From assembly GCA_022701365.1 (NCBI GenBank), contig JAKUHH010000080.1, positions 2,436-66,435 of the forward strand: a DNA stretch of 64,000 bases, in the 5' to 3' direction. This stretch comes from Mycocentrospora acerina (taxonomy: Eukaryota; Ascomycota; Dothideomycetes; Pleosporales). The translations under genes and the position numbers were made by a program. Position 1 is the first letter of the stretch; every line of letters begins with the position of its first letter. Shown in pieces: positions 45,562 to 58,592 of the stretch. The notes below the pieces were generated by a model. The model worked only from the letters and a program-made list of their open reading frames with translations, did not search any database and was not told the origin of the DNA.

Positions 45562-47004
45562 CTTTTTATTCATCTACCCATTTAGCTATCTATCTACGAA
45601 TGGTGATGATGACGGGGAGGATTATTGGGGAGCAAGTAATTACTTGAGGCTAGCTATCTCACTTTTCTTTCCCTTGAAAAAAACACATCAAGACTTGACT
45701 ATTTAGTTGCAAACTTAACATGTCATCGCTTCGTCTTTCTTATATTCTATTGGGTCGCACTGTAATTTCTCGACTCTTAAAATTGATGTGCAAATACGAT
45801 ATGTTAAAAATGTTCCAAATATCCTCCCTGTTACGTTTTTTTCACATTCTGTCTAATCTAACTCAAAATACTTCATATCGAATCGGATGAGATGAAACGA
45901 GAAGAAAAGAAGCGAGACAAGATGAGACGGTATCAGCTTGTATCCATTAGATGGACGATAAATTGATATCCTACATGCACCCGCGTTCAGACTGAATCTA
46001 AATACATTGCAGATTTGAAAATACAGTATCAAAACTGTACTTTCAGCAACTAAGGAGTAATACTGAGTGAGTGGGTAGAATTGTGATGCGTGTGGACGTT
46101 ACCATACAAAACAACAAAGCCCAGTGTTGATGCAAAAATTCGGGGAAAGGGAAGGAGAAGGGGTTAAAATATTGTTCTATTTTGCGTGATTTTTTAAATT
46201 AAAACTTTCTCTTCATGTACTTCTCCCAAGATTTTTTTTAAATCTTGTATCACTGTTCACTACTCTGCACCCATCAGGTGCACATACTACGACGCATGCT
46301 TTCTATCTATTCAAGTTAGACGGCGTTAAAAAAAATCCATCTGCTAAATTAAATCATGGAATTTATTCATCATCCGCCTGGAAAGTGGATATATTGACTT
46401 CCTTCGATCAACGACTAGTAATCACGATCTCAAGAAGACCACCCTTAAACAGTCAGAATACAAACCAGATTTCAAATTCTTAAGATATGAAAAGGTCAGA
46501 GGTAAGAAAAATCTAAGGAATAGTTGACAAATTTAACCGGCAATTCCTTTCCCTCACCTCCAACTAACTATGTTGGCCTCCGATCGCAAGAAACATTAAA
46601 AGAAACATATACAAGCTACGTAACTCACTACATAGCTTCTAAGCAATCTCTCTATCTGAACGATTAGGACAAAGAGGCACGAACGAACAAAAGATAGACA
46701 TGCTAGGAAAGGAAATCAGAAATATTAAAATTTTCACCGAAACGGTATCCTTTTTAATTATGATCATAAACCATCGAATACTTTCGCAAAAAAAGACCAT
46801 ACCTATTTATAAATAATAAGAAAGTTTATAATTATAGAATATTTTTTAAGCAGACCTTTTTCCGTCGTCAACAGGTAAGGATAAAGACAACACTCTATTG
46901 CTTTAAAATAATCGCGAATAATTAAAAAGAAATCCACTGCCGCCACTACAGGATATGCGAATATCAAAAGACTGATATAACAACGATCAGAAAGAACAAA
47001 AAGA
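45562..47004. other. AT-rich intergenic region
   Basis: About 1.4 kb of AT-rich sequence with no frame of interest; contains the carnitine acetyltransferase 3' flank. The right end holds the terminator of the tRNA gene. Confidence 0.5.
46998..47002 (-). terminator. RNA polymerase III terminator (T5)
   Basis: Five A on the plus strand, that is TTTTT on the tRNA strand, two bases after the mature 3' end. Confidence 0.85.
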
Positions 47005-47102
47005 TGGACTTGCTGGGAATCGAACCCAGGACCTTTCCCACGCTTGAATCGAAGATGTCGAATCGATGCTAAGGGAAAATTATACCACTAAACCACAAGC
47101 CC
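47005..47102 (-). tRNA. tRNA-Ala(AGC) with a 26-nt intron
   Basis: Read on the minus strand. The acceptor stem GGGCTTG pairs with CAAGTCC and contains the G3-U70 wobble pair that marks alanine tRNA; the discriminator base is A. The T arm is CTGGG-TTCGATT-CCCAG. The anticodon stem TTCCC/GGGAA encloses TTAGCAT with anticodon AGC. A 26-nt intron (about 47039-47064) sits after position 37, the standard place for nuclear tRNA introns. The B box GGTTCGATTCC lies in the T arm. Confidence 0.95.
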
Positions 47103-48469
47103 AATGCTTTGATGAGTACTTGCTTCACTATACGTCTAATAGCCTACGTAATAACGGAGTACCGAACATTGGTGACATTATCTATGTTTATTGAGATCTC
47201 TCTTGAAAATTCAGATTTTAAGTGTAAAACTGATTGGAGGGATTCCTTGCCGAGGTGGGGACGTGTGGGGATAGCACTTGCGATGTGCATAGGCGAGTAC
47301 CACAGTAAAACAGTGCAACACAGAATGAAAATTTGGTAACAGAATAGCGTAATTTTTCTTTTCAGCTTCCTCGAAATGCAAGAGGAGCGGGGTAGGGATT
47401 AAAAGATTAAGCTTGATTATTCTCAACAAATCCAACTGCGCAGTCGGTAAACTTGTAAGCGTTCATGCAACAATTTGACTTGGGTCTCCTGACTCTTCTG
47501 TATGCAAAGGTACAATTTTTCCTGACCTTTGAATATGGAAAATTCGGAGAAGGAAAAGGGAATTTCCCAAGTCAAGAATGTAGTACTTCATAGAAAACTA
47601 TAAATATAGTGCGTTTGTAGAAAGAATTACCCATGTGTTCAGCCATCTTATAACCAAAGAAGGAACCGATAATTGTAGAGATTATCGATGACATCGAATG
47701 TATCTCGCATACCCTAAGCTACTTCAAGCGTATCTGAAAAGGTAAAGGTGGCTTGCATTAAATTCCACAGCCTGGTGTAACAACTTCGTCATGACTACAT
47801 AGTAGACTTATTGCCCAACTTTAAATTAGGCTTTCGATCGGTGCTTCAAATACGCACTGCAGGTGACATTCCCGCATGAACCAATCCCAACTGATCACTG
47901 CGACCAACCAACTTAGCAAGTACTTCAGCCGCAGTGAAGAGAGATGCCAGATTGTACAACATGGGATTGTTAGGTATTTTTTAGATTTGCCGATTTCATG
48001 TTCTAGGCTCGTTTACTGCAAGCCACCGTCAACCGATCTAGGCAGAGAATATCTCAACTTCGGCCAAGGTTTTGATAAGTCATTATTAATGTTGATTCCA
48101 CTCCAAGTGTACTCTTCTCGAAAGAAAAGTGAGTTTTTCGAAGCAAAAAATTGGTTGTAGATTCTCTAGAGATCCATACTGTAAGTTCCTGTTGCCTTGA
48201 TGTGGATTGTATTTGTTCAGCCTGATCACTGTCGGACTTTGCTGCAGTGCACGTCTGCAAGCCTAACCAATGGCAGCAACAACCCGATTTGGAACGCGAA
48301 TCAATGAAAAGCCTCAAATTTGGTATCTGGGGGCCAGACAGAACATTGCCGAGCCGGCTGAGCCACTTACCGAAAAAGTCTGATCTAATGATTGCGTGGT
48401 TGGGATGTGTACAAAAGCCTGTCCCCCCAAATATTTGGCCTATTTGAGACAGTTTGTTTCATACTCAAT
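47103..48469. other. Intergenic region, kelch-gene promoter side
   Basis: AT-rich, no recognisable gene. Confidence 0.5.
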
Positions 48470-50827
48470 ATGCTTTTTTCAATCTCCATGATGCGATTAG
48501 TTGCCTTCGCTTCCTTGGTGGCCCTGGTCGCACCACAACAGAACGTAAAGGATCCAGTTGAGAGCTTTTGTCGACGTCACAAGCACCAGACTTGCGTGAT
48601 TGATTCGAAACTTTACATTGATGGAGGCATGGTGTATTATGGTGGTAGTGTCAACAAAGGAGACGTCTCGCAAAGCAGTTAGTCCATTCGATCAGATGCT
48701 CTTTTGGGAATCTTTGCTAATGCTCAAAGACACCTGGTTGCTGTGGGAAGACTTGACTGCGATCAATTCAACACAAACCTTCCCTGCTCAGAAAGCCAAT
48801 TTGAGGAACAAGGTACAAGGCGCTTACAAAAACACTTGACCTTGAAAATGGTTTTGCAGAGACACAACTAACATGCAAACAGGATGAGAGTGTTCCTGTC
48901 GTCAGCGGCGGCGTACTCTGGCCGGACCAGTCCAATAAATTATTTTACATCTTTGGTGGCGAACATAACAGTGGCGTGAAAAGTTTTACCTATCTTTGGT
49001 TCTACGATACCATTTATAATACATGGAACTACTCCATTCCTGATGGGTCACAAGCATTGATTAGCTGGCCAACGTTGGGTGCAAGTACTGTCGATGACGT
49101 GGGTGTTGCGTACTACCTTGGTGGATACTTAACTAACAAGTCTGATTCGAAATGGGGTAGTACCACGTCTCTGATGGTGAATGGACTGGTGACATATAAC
49201 ATGGAAACAAAGAAGTGGCAAAACTTGACAGCAGATACAACGCCACGGGCAGAAGGGACTTTGCAGTACCTTCCTGCCTGGGACAGAGGACTGTTGGTTT
49301 ATTTTGGTGGTCTTGAGATGTTTCCAAATAGAACCGTTGGTTACGTGAGTTCCATTGATCTTGGTTTTATAACCTGTAGATGCTAACATTATGTAGGCAG
49401 ACATGAGCGTGAGTGATGTTACTATTGATGCGTCAACCAACCTTCTGACGTTCTTTTCAGCAAATTAGGCTTCATGATGTTGCTACTGGTAACTGGTATA
49501 CTCAGCCCGCCACCGGGGATATCCCGCAAGCAAGGCGCGGGCATTGTGCGAGTGTAATTTGGGCTAAAGATCGTTCCTCTTATAACATGTAAGTTCCTTC
49601 TATCGTATTACAATGAGGCGTAACATCCTAATATTAAAAAGTTACCTCTGGGGTGGGATTGGACGTAACGAGACGGCGCTAGGAGACGTCTACGTTCTAT
49701 CCATACCATCATTTAAGTGGGTATCGGTAGGTTGAATTCAGCTGTCCAAAACTTCTGTACATATAATGACTATACTAGCTTTATCCTTACCCCCAGATGA
49801 CCGTTTTCCCAGGTGGAAAGGCCTACTCGTCTTGCGATGTGGTTTTTGACTCCCAGTGGATTGTCATGGGTGGACTTTACACCAACTCCTCAAAACCTGA
49901 TTGCGATGTTGCCAAGGATGGTGGTCAGCATGGATTTATGCTCGGACAGGACAGTGTGGATGTTGGAAATAAATGGCATGGGCTCATGCCTAATGTCACT
50001 TCCTACCGAGTGCCCGATTACATTGTTGACGTAGTTGGTGGCGGGTACGTCTTCGACCAATCGTTCTTTATTTTCCACCATACTAATTGAAGGACAGAGC
50101 TGATGGCAAAGCTACCGTAACACAACCAATCTCCTGGGCAACAAGTGACTTGCCTATAAACTTTCGAAAATCCTACTCCGCCACGGTACGAATAGCGACA
50201 AGACCCATTCCCGCAACTGCCACTCCACACAAAAGTGATCTACCCTCAGATCAATCTGGGCACAAAAATTTGGGCGGAATCATAGGTGGTGCTGTAGGCG
50301 GCGGCGTAGCGTTACTTGTTGGCGTCGTGCTCGCAGTTTGCTGTATTCATCGTCGGCGCAACAAGCACAAAGCCCAAGAATCGACCTTAACACACCCTCC
50401 TCCAACTACATACCCAAACGATCCTATGATGGCAGAAAAGTCTGTCGCAAATATCTCTCTCTCACAAGGTAGCACGGTACATTCTCCACATTTGCAAACA
50501 CCACCATATTCTCCTGCATATTCCCCCCAGGGCTCACCAATTCCTCTCTCCGACCCCCGTAGTTCATTCACATACTACCAAGGTTCTCCACCCCAACAAC
50601 AATATTCAGGCTCGGATTGGTCGCAGCAGGGGGGATATGCATATCCAGCTGATCACATCCCAATGCATCATGCCAACCAGCAGGCATACTATCCACCGCC
50701 CGCAGATCCTTCACAAGATCTTGCCGGATATGGTGCACGTATAACTAGTGCGGAATTATCTGGAGTGAGAAGCCCGGCAAATGAGATGCCGGAGGTGAGG
50801 AGTCCAGCACCAAAACGAGCCGTGTAA
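48470..50827 (+). CDS. Kelch-repeat single-pass membrane protein
   Basis: Eight exons: 48470-48677, 48730-48812, 48883-49344, 49397-49408 (12 nt), 49461-49588, 49642-49726, 49797-50044 and 50098-50827; 651 residues. A signal peptide (MLFSISMMRLVAFASLVALVA) leads into an extracellular beta-propeller with kelch blades: YIDGGMVYYGGS, FYIFGGEHN, VGVAYYLGGY, LVYFGGLEMF, YLWGGIGRNET and WIVMGGLYTN. After a Ser/Thr stretch comes a transmembrane helix (IIGGAVGGGVALLVGVVLAVCC), described here in two parts: GGIIGGAVGGGVALLV then GVVLAVCC, followed by basic HRRRNKHK and a Pro/Tyr/Gln-rich cytosolic tail. Fungal proteins of this layout are common and mostly of unknown function; surface sensing or adhesion is speculation. 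An internal ATG at 48488 is an alternative start that keeps the signal peptide. Confidence 0.85.
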
Positions 50828-53123
50828 GGGACTGGAGTATGGAATGTGAAAGGGGACGTTTGTTCATTGTTTCCAGATTCATCACGTTTTGTAAACTGTG
50901 TCATTGAAGAAATCGTAAAAATGCAAATAAAATTTCCACTGACCGTCAATTATGTTCGACAGCGAACCATCTACATCAAGCAAACTTCAAACATAATTAA
51001 TTATTACAGATAATTAGCAAATTCAATACCACAAAGTTAAGATGACGTAAATTCAAGTAGACAAAATCTTCTTCTATCTTGTTACTGCTTACCATATCCT
51101 ATGGGGTTTCTATTTGACAAGAATTTGCAACATGTCTAGTCATGTTGCAACTACAAAGATTCTTATTTCACAAGTACGTTTGTGTGCTTATGGATTCGTA
51201 CTTTTTACAACCCAGTAATTGAACCATTACAGATGTAAAAATCAGTTAGCTGGCCTTTTTCTCAAAAATCACGAAAACTCCAGCGGCAAATAACATGCTC
51301 AGTGTTGTATTGCATTGAGTGCACACCCCAGGTCCCAAAACATTGTCTCAAATCAAACAGTGTTCTTCGTCCTATTCCGCATAACGAATTAGTAAAGAGG
51401 AGGCTTTACGTACTAGATATCGCAGAAGAAAGTCGCAAAAGGGACTATTTGTACTATTGATAGGTTGAAGGTGATTTCCTAGTTATTGGATGGGAAATCG
51501 AATGATGAAGGGCTGAACTCTTTGATGGGGGCTTATGAAACCATTTTTGTCCGGGCTATCAAAGAGCTATGGGTATGAGTGTATGGACTGTTCATAGAGG
51601 GATTTCTTATCGTCGTTCCGCTAGTTCAAAGTGAACCGACAAGTTTGTCGCGTGTAAAGATTGTTGCCCAAGGTTATCGTTATGGGTACATACTGCCAGA
51701 TGGTCACCACTGGAACCCTATCCGTCGGCCTCGTAAGTCTGACCTGTTTGATAGCGAATGACTGAGATGTCTTCTATAGGTGCATACTGCATATGATTGA
51801 CTTATTGTGAGGCTTGTTTTCCCAACATCGTTTCAGTATATCTCCGCATTTGGCTTTCCCAGAATAGTAGACTAAGCACGATGAGGAGCGGTACACCGAG
51901 TCCGAGGCCCAGGCTGATTTTTGCACCACTGCTATTGCTGCTGGGGACAGTTGAGCAACGTGACGAGTTTGGTGGTGCCGGCAGTGATACACTGTCAGTA
52001 TCGAGCTACGGTCTCTAAATCAAAAGTCCACTCGTGATGTTCCTCGTTATCTTGAATCTCTCATCCATGGTTCATATCGAATATGCTAATATCGTAACCT
52101 GCGGTGTTGCATTACTTCGGGCAAAAGATTTTTGCATTAGCACGGTTCTTCCAATGCTTTATAGCACAGCTACCAACATAGAGTGTTGCGTACTGGCTGA
52201 GGCGAAGCGTCTCACCGATACAGGCGCCTTAAAAAACTGAAAAAGGACAGAGCTGACAAGAAACATATTCCAAAATGTCGCCCGGTATGGTTTGTGCTCA
52301 TCCTAAAGTGGGGATTAGCGGGGGCTGAGAAGGAAAAAAAATAGCTGCAAGCTTGATATAGGCGGTTAATGATTGAAGTGCGACGTGAACATATCTCAGC
52401 TTCCAAGTGTAGCCCGCAGTACTGTGCGATATCAGTCAGGCAGCAGCCACGGCGCTTAGGTTTGTATCAGGCAGACTCAGCCAGTTCGTGCCAGGAAATT
52501 AACGAAAATTACAAAGTGAGGGATCTGCCTAGAAGTAGAAATTAGTTTCAACACTTTCACCCAAGTGACCATACATTCCCCATATGGGCTTAGCGTATGC
52601 TTCCTGTCGATGAACAAGTTAGAAAAGCGTACTGAATTAAGGCAAAGCGAGAACTAGTAAGGGGTAATATTAGATTGCTCTTTACTTTGAGGGAAAGTGT
52701 AATTGCTCGCAGCATTACCGCTCAGTTTACAATCTGTGGAGCAACAGACCTTAATTTGGACCTAATTAGTTTCTTAACCGAGAGGATTTTAATCAATGCA
52801 AAGGAGACAATCAACCATAGTACATTACAATGCAGGATGTTTTGATTGTGTGATGAGTTGATTTTTTCAATTGGCTTACATGATAGATGGGAGGATCAAA
52901 GATGGGGATGGACAATTGTACTTCTTTTCTTGGTTTGGGAACGTATTGCTTTGGTTGATGTTGCTTTTCAAAAAAACCCTAAGTCAAACAAGTCATTTGA
53001 CACACATGTTGTGTTTAGACGTTATAGTTAAATTGAATCAAAATATCCTAGAGTTTTACAATTTACAGGTAATACGATCGCAGTCTCGAACATCCGAGTG
53101 TTTAGTATTATGGGGTCTTTCCC
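50828..53123. other. 2.3-kb AT-rich intergenic region
   Basis: No supported gene. One short stretch at about 51580-51800 has a good GTAAGT...TATAG intron signature within a protein-like frame (YGYILPDGHHWNPI), but no start, length or family support. Confidence 0.45.
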
Positions 53124-54828
53124 TCACGTGAAGTCGTACACCACCAGTGCCTGGCTCCCCTCAGTCTTCTGCCGTAGCACAATCACATTTTGCTCATCAA
53201 AACCCACCCACCCTCGACTCACCGCCGAGTCGTCAAATCTTCCTTGCGCAAGCGCAAATCGTAAGCCCGCGCTCGGCTCTACCTCCTCGTCCTGTATATC
53301 GCTCAACTCGTCACTAACTTTCGACGGCTGGACTCGAACGCTCAGCTCGCCGTTCCGCGAGCGTTTACGATTCGTAGAGGACACCATTCCGCCCTCGAGA
53401 TCCCATACGCGAAGTTCATCACCAAGTCTGCTCACGGAGACGGCTTTGCCACGCATGCCGACATGGGCCCCGGAGATGGACGATGTATGGCCCCAGAGAC
53501 GGTTGCCGGAGCTTATGGATAGGGCGGAGGTGGTTGATTTGACGAGGTAGAGGGAGAGGGTGTTATCTGGGTGGGCGACAAGGAGGTAAGGGTGGGAATA
53601 GGACATTGAAGTAGGCTTTGATGCGCTTGGACCGCTGGTCAATGATGCTTCTCGGGTGATGCCTGGGAAGGGAGATGATGACCGCGTTGATGGAGACGAT
53701 GCTGAGCGGTAGGATGATAGAGTAAAGGAGTTTTCGTCAGCGGCAGTGGATAGTCGCGACTCAAGGAGCTCTCCTTTGTGCGATAGTCTTAGTTCTTGAA
53801 CACCCACAGTCCACCCAGAGAGGTATGTAGGAAGAGAGTATGCGATGGCGGCAGTCATGCTGTTGGCTGTATTGCGCAGGGAGAGCGAAACAGGTGGCCA
53901 TGCCGTGTGTGATTGTAGAGAGTACAGAAGGTGCGGAGGTTTCAAAGTGACGGAGTCTGCTTGTGAGTCGCGAAAGGCGTACAGAGAAAGCAAGTGATCC
54001 TTAGTCATGGTCAAGAGATAAGGTGACGAATATGCGAGCGCCGACAACATTCCGTTTGTCGATGGGGGATGTGTGAACAAGGGTTCAAACTTCCTGCAGT
54101 CTTTATCCAAGAAATATATCGAGAACGATCCATCCTCGAAACCTAGTACAACTCTTTCACAATCACTATCCGCATCAGACGCATCTATTGCCATCGAGAT
54201 TGGCAGCTGGGGCGTATTTGTGTAATCTGTGAGCGCCTTAGACGCAAGCAGTTCGCGCCTGTTTCTAGAGCTCCATGCTCGCAGCCCCGATATCGAGTCA
54301 GCAGCGAAAATCGTGCTGTTCGACATCATGACTAGAAGTGGAGGATCTAGAGATCGTTCAGCCACTAAAATCTCGCTGACGGCGCATTGTCCTTGAGACC
54401 AATTGTGCCGCAGACGGTATTGATGCTTCCAGTTTGTTCTGGCTCCATCTTTGACCAAGTTACCATCATCTAACCATTGAGACAGTCTCGAAGAGTAGCG
54501 TAGTCGATTGTATGCGCCAGCTTCTTTTATTCCGGGTATTCGAGATGCTCTGGGGAGAACAAACTTTCGGTAGTAAGCAGCTTTCCATAGCTCGGAGTCA
54601 ATTGCAAGGCCACATAGTTTCTTCGAGACTCTATACCTGTCAGCGTGAGGTGTGAGTGCATACCAAATGTACCTACCTCTGGCAGATCAGAAGCGATGTT
54701 ACTGGAACGAACGACAAGATGCGCATGAGAACTTCATCGCTCAGTTTCGAAAGTCTGTCGACTCGCGATATCCGGCGCACCTTTGATGCATGCTCACCAT
54801 AGTCGTCCTCTCCACGCGACCTCTTCAT
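53124..54828 (-). CDS. F-box protein with a beta-propeller-like C-terminal region
   Basis: Probable substrate receptor of an SCF ubiquitin ligase. Exons 54677-54828 and 53124-54636; 554 residues. After a short basic start (MKRSRGEDDYGEHASKVRR) the F-box reads LSKLSDEVLMRILSFVPVT, continuing across the intron with CQRYRVSKKLCGLAIDSELW. The remaining 450 residues hold repeated beta-strand-like stretches (VVLGFEDGSFSIYFL, YLLVAHPDNTLSLYL, GDELRVWDLEGG), weak WD40-type blades, with a Ser-rich insert. An in-frame ATG at 54972 would add 48 residues; the 54828 start is preferred because it directly precedes the F-box region. It is divergent from the Ctp1 homologue with about 207 bp between starts. 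Confidence 0.86.
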
Positions 54829-55035
54829 TACGAACGTCGTTGAGGCGGCAAGAGCATCGAGATCGCAAAACGTTATCGTTATCGCCGCCGTCCGTGCATC
54901 CGTCGCGAACTGATCAGTACGCGTTGTCTTAGCGCGTTTGCCACAAGGCAGCAACAGCATTACTTGCGACATTCAAACAATTCCAATCGTCACGGCATCT
55001 GTTGACCCCTTTCCACCATGCTATACAAGTGAGAT

Positions 55036-57545
55036 ATGTCCGAATTTTCAGCTTGGTTCGAGAACAACAAGGCGCTCTGGACACGCATATATGATGAGGT
55101 CATCGCGCCAGACCTCGAGAAGGAGTGGAAGAAGAGTGTGTATGCTGCGACCACATATAAGACATGACTAATGACGTTTCAGGAGAGGATAGACACAACG
55201 AAGAACTAAAGCAAAGTAAGCGTCAGTGTTCGAGCTTTTCAATATCAGCTGACGGCCAGATAGAGGATGAAACCCAAAGAATTTTATATCGATGTGTCAA
55301 AGAAGAGTCTGACAAGAATGAGCGCCTCGTTGTTGAAATTCAAGAGCTCAAGAACCGGTTTCAGGAAGAGCCAGAGAAAGCTGTATCTGCCTCCAATGTT
55401 CAGGACGCGAACATCGAACCCCCTACTGGACTTGAGGAGGGGTATCGCCATCTTGTTGAAGAGATGGACGACTTGAAAAAGAAGTACTACGAGGTTTGCA
55501 TGAGAGCGAAGTATCTCGAAAGAAAGAATAAAGATGTTTTGCATAAGAACAAAGAAATGAAGGCGAGTGTACATGCTTGGAAAGACTATATCGATCGCGA
55601 AGCAGAAAAACAAAAGCTCAAGAATGAGGCAAGGACAGAACGAGGTCAATCATCGACGTTACTTTACGCTCCCCCTGAGGATGTTCATCCCTGTATTCCA
55701 TCAAGTCCAGGATCAGTTTCAACAGTTCGGACGCCTCGTTTCCATGCCGACGGGAGACAGTCCTCTCCAGCACGAATTGCCTTGCTCGCAGATCAAGGAT
55801 CTGGAGTTACGAACCACTCGGATCTCACTTCGCTGCCCAACCAAGAACGAGACCGGACCTCTACTGCCTCTTCCACACCAAAACCATTAGGCAGAGTCCA
55901 TTCTACCAAGCAGTCCAGTACAGATAATAATCACTCTCCTTCTATTCGTTTTCCACGGGCTACACTTACAGATCGGAGTGATGAACTACATCTCCAAGTA
56001 TATTCCAATGCTGGCGTTCCGGGCTCGAGCCAAACTACAGTAGATGAGAGTGCAGAGCATATGACCAGGCTTTCACAGGTACCAGACACCAGGGCCGACG
56101 AGTTGCCAGAGTTTGTCTCTGAACGATCACTCAAGCGTAAACGAGGACCATCCTCAAAGTTCGAGATATGTCCAGATCGCTCGTCTGATGGCACTCCTAT
56201 AAAACCCTTTCGAGTGAAACAGGAGGAGCACAGTAGTCCACCCACCACAGTACATGCTTTGCTTCGGAAAGACACCATTGATCTAGATGAACCTGCGCCT
56301 AGCATACTTCTGACACCACGGCATTCCCGGAGGTCACTTGAGAATGATTCAACTACGGTAGGTACACCTCGCCACCAGAGGTCTACTAGTTTGCCTGTGT
56401 CGCAGGTCATCAAGTCGGAATGCGATCGAGATGGTTTCCGGATGGAAGGACATTCTACTGTTGTCCGAGGCGCGTCTGATTTGTCTCAGATGATGACTGG
56501 TGAAGAACGTTCGCTTAATGAGCCATCAGACCCTTTTCTGGGTAAAGACTATGCCCTTGCACCCCTCGATCCCAACATACGTACAAGTCTACCCGAGCAG
56601 CCCTCTGCCAAACGACAGAAGCAAGCAGAAGCTCAAGGTGAAAATAAGCACCGGGCATTTACCGAGTCTGGTGAGACGCCACCCCCAACGGATGAGAGCG
56701 AAAAACAACTAGGCCCACGTCTTGCTCGGATACAGTTCAATCGAAAACTACAAGCTGTCAAAGACAAAACTATGATTGCAAAGGATGCTCGCCAGGTACT
56801 TAAAGCAGGCCCAACCAAGATCAAAGTTGAACAGACATTCGCACCCCCGTCCAGCACCTCTCGTTCTACACGTACACCTCCTGGGGGTCGTATCACGTCA
56901 CCCAACACACTCTCGAATCCTCGAAACATCTCCACTTCTACCGATCGCCCCATATGGACACTGAAAGCTTCAGAGCCGGGTCTCGATTCTCGAAGTAGCC
57001 GTATGCCATCTCCAAAGAAGAGTACTCCACTCCGCAGAAAGAACGTCAATGAACTCAAAGTCCATGACTTCAAGCCAAACCCAGTCTACAACCAAGGCTA
57101 CAGCTATGCCTTCAGCGAAACTGTTCGTAAACGCGGTGATCGCATGTGTCTTCCTGGCTGCACAAACTCTACATGCTGCGGCTCTACATTCCGAGCACTA
57201 GCCGCAGCACAAACTTCACTCTCATACTCACAAGAGGAAGCGCTACTTGAAGACTATCTCGGTGATGCATATGACACTATAAACATGACACAGATGGCGT
57301 CAGATGAGCGTGCCGAGTTGGTCTTGCAGGCAAGAACGAAGAAAATGGCAAGAGAGACGGGGAAGCACAGAGAAGCATATGAGAGGCGTCGCACACCGCC
57401 AGGGTTTTGGAGGGTTGATTTTCCGACAACACAGGAGCAGCAGGTTGACAGAGAACGCGCGAAGGAGCAAGAGAAGAGTGTTGTGCAGGAGCGGTGGTTA
57501 GAGGCGCAACGGAAAGGTGGAAAATGGATTTTCAGGGACGAGTGA
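55036..57545 (+). CDS. CTP1: Sae2/CtIP/Ctp1 DNA end-resection factor
   Basis: Activates the Mre11 nuclease at DNA double-strand breaks to start end resection. Exons 55036-55135 (MSEFSAWFENNKALWTRIYD) and 55183-57545; 820 residues. The N-terminal 160 residues are helical and coiled coil (VVEIQELKNRF, MDDLKKKYYEV), the expected tetramerisation region. The long middle is disordered, rich in Ser, Thr and Pro. The C-terminal domain is diagnostic: VHDFKPNPVYNQGYSYAF, CLPGC followed by CCG, and TPPGFWRVDFPTTQE, ending in RKGGKWIFRDE. It is longer than S. pombe Ctp1 but normal for filamentous fungi. An ATG at 55164 inside the intron region could serve only an unspliced transcript. Confidence 0.93.
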
Positions 57546-58592
57546 TATCCGCTTGAGAAGCGTTGATTTCGATACGGAACTAGTATGATATTTTTGATCT
57601 AAAGAGTACTATGTATCAATACAGAACGCATTCAAGCAGATGTGTGCTGAGCGTCGAGAACACATCGTACTGTAGTTTTCATTCTCTACTTTTGCATACA
57701 CCCTATTGCAACAGATAATATCTAACCCTAGGCGTGTTAGCAAGGATGCCCTTTGGCAAACTCTTATGTTATGAATGTAAAGAAAACCATGCTTGGGGAT
57801 TAGATCAGAACAAAATATTGTGATCTTCAGAAGCACGCACAATGCTGCAGTTTTCGAATACGTTAATAGGCCCCGATAAATTTTTGCTCTCTTAATTTAC
57901 TTTCAATGCTATAGCAACCTGGACAATTTTCCTTGCAATAGGGTAATGTGTGTCTGCGGTGCAATGAGAAGATCCCAATTATGTGGAGGGATTCGAATGA
58001 CGTCACACTTGAAATGCGGCAATACCAAGCACACTCTTCCCGTCGAATGAAGGCCAAGTTCTCACATTACGATTTTAGATCAATTTAGTATTAGATTCAA
58101 TTAGGTGCAAATTTTCCAGATTTGCTTAATTTTTGGAAAGTGGCAAATGTCTTTGTGTTCCAGACAACGGACCGCAATGTTCAATGTAGTGCAGATTTTA
58201 TCAGGCTCAACATCCCATAGGCTCGCGTATCACACGGCAGGTATTGACAAAATCTTGACAACAAGCCTTCCAGGCAAGCATTGGTTACGGCTCCCATTTC
58301 CTTTCCTTGGGGATCCAACGGCCGTGCTAGAGCTTATTGAGTTTAGTCGAGAACGCACACACCCCATGCGGGCAGATATTTTCTCTTTATGCCCTTGCCC
58401 CTCGCTCTCTCTAACAACACACAAATTCAACACGGATCTCCTTGATACTTGGAAATCCTCAATTCTCCTACCTACTACATACCCCAAACTTAAACCGTGA
58501 GTCTAACATCCACAAAGTTTTACTGCTTCGCCTACATCCGTTGCGCAACTGTCCTAACAAACATAAAGGCTTTAAATCCAACTTCACCAACA
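57546..58592. other. Intergenic region, CNBP promoter
   Basis: AT-rich to the left, pyrimidine-rich near the start of the zinc-knuckle gene. No gene recognised. Confidence 0.5.

Noticed and set aside
50828..53123. Possible small gene near 51580-51800 with a GTAAGT...TATAG intron
   Set aside because: The splice signals are good but the coding part is under 60 codons, has no ATG in frame and no recognisable family.
55184..55280. Possible 44-bp intron 55216-55259 in the Ctp1 homologue (GTAAGC donor, GCTGAC branch, CAG acceptor)
   Set aside because: Removing it shifts the frame and gives a stop after four codons, while the unspliced frame is open, so it is not used in the main model.
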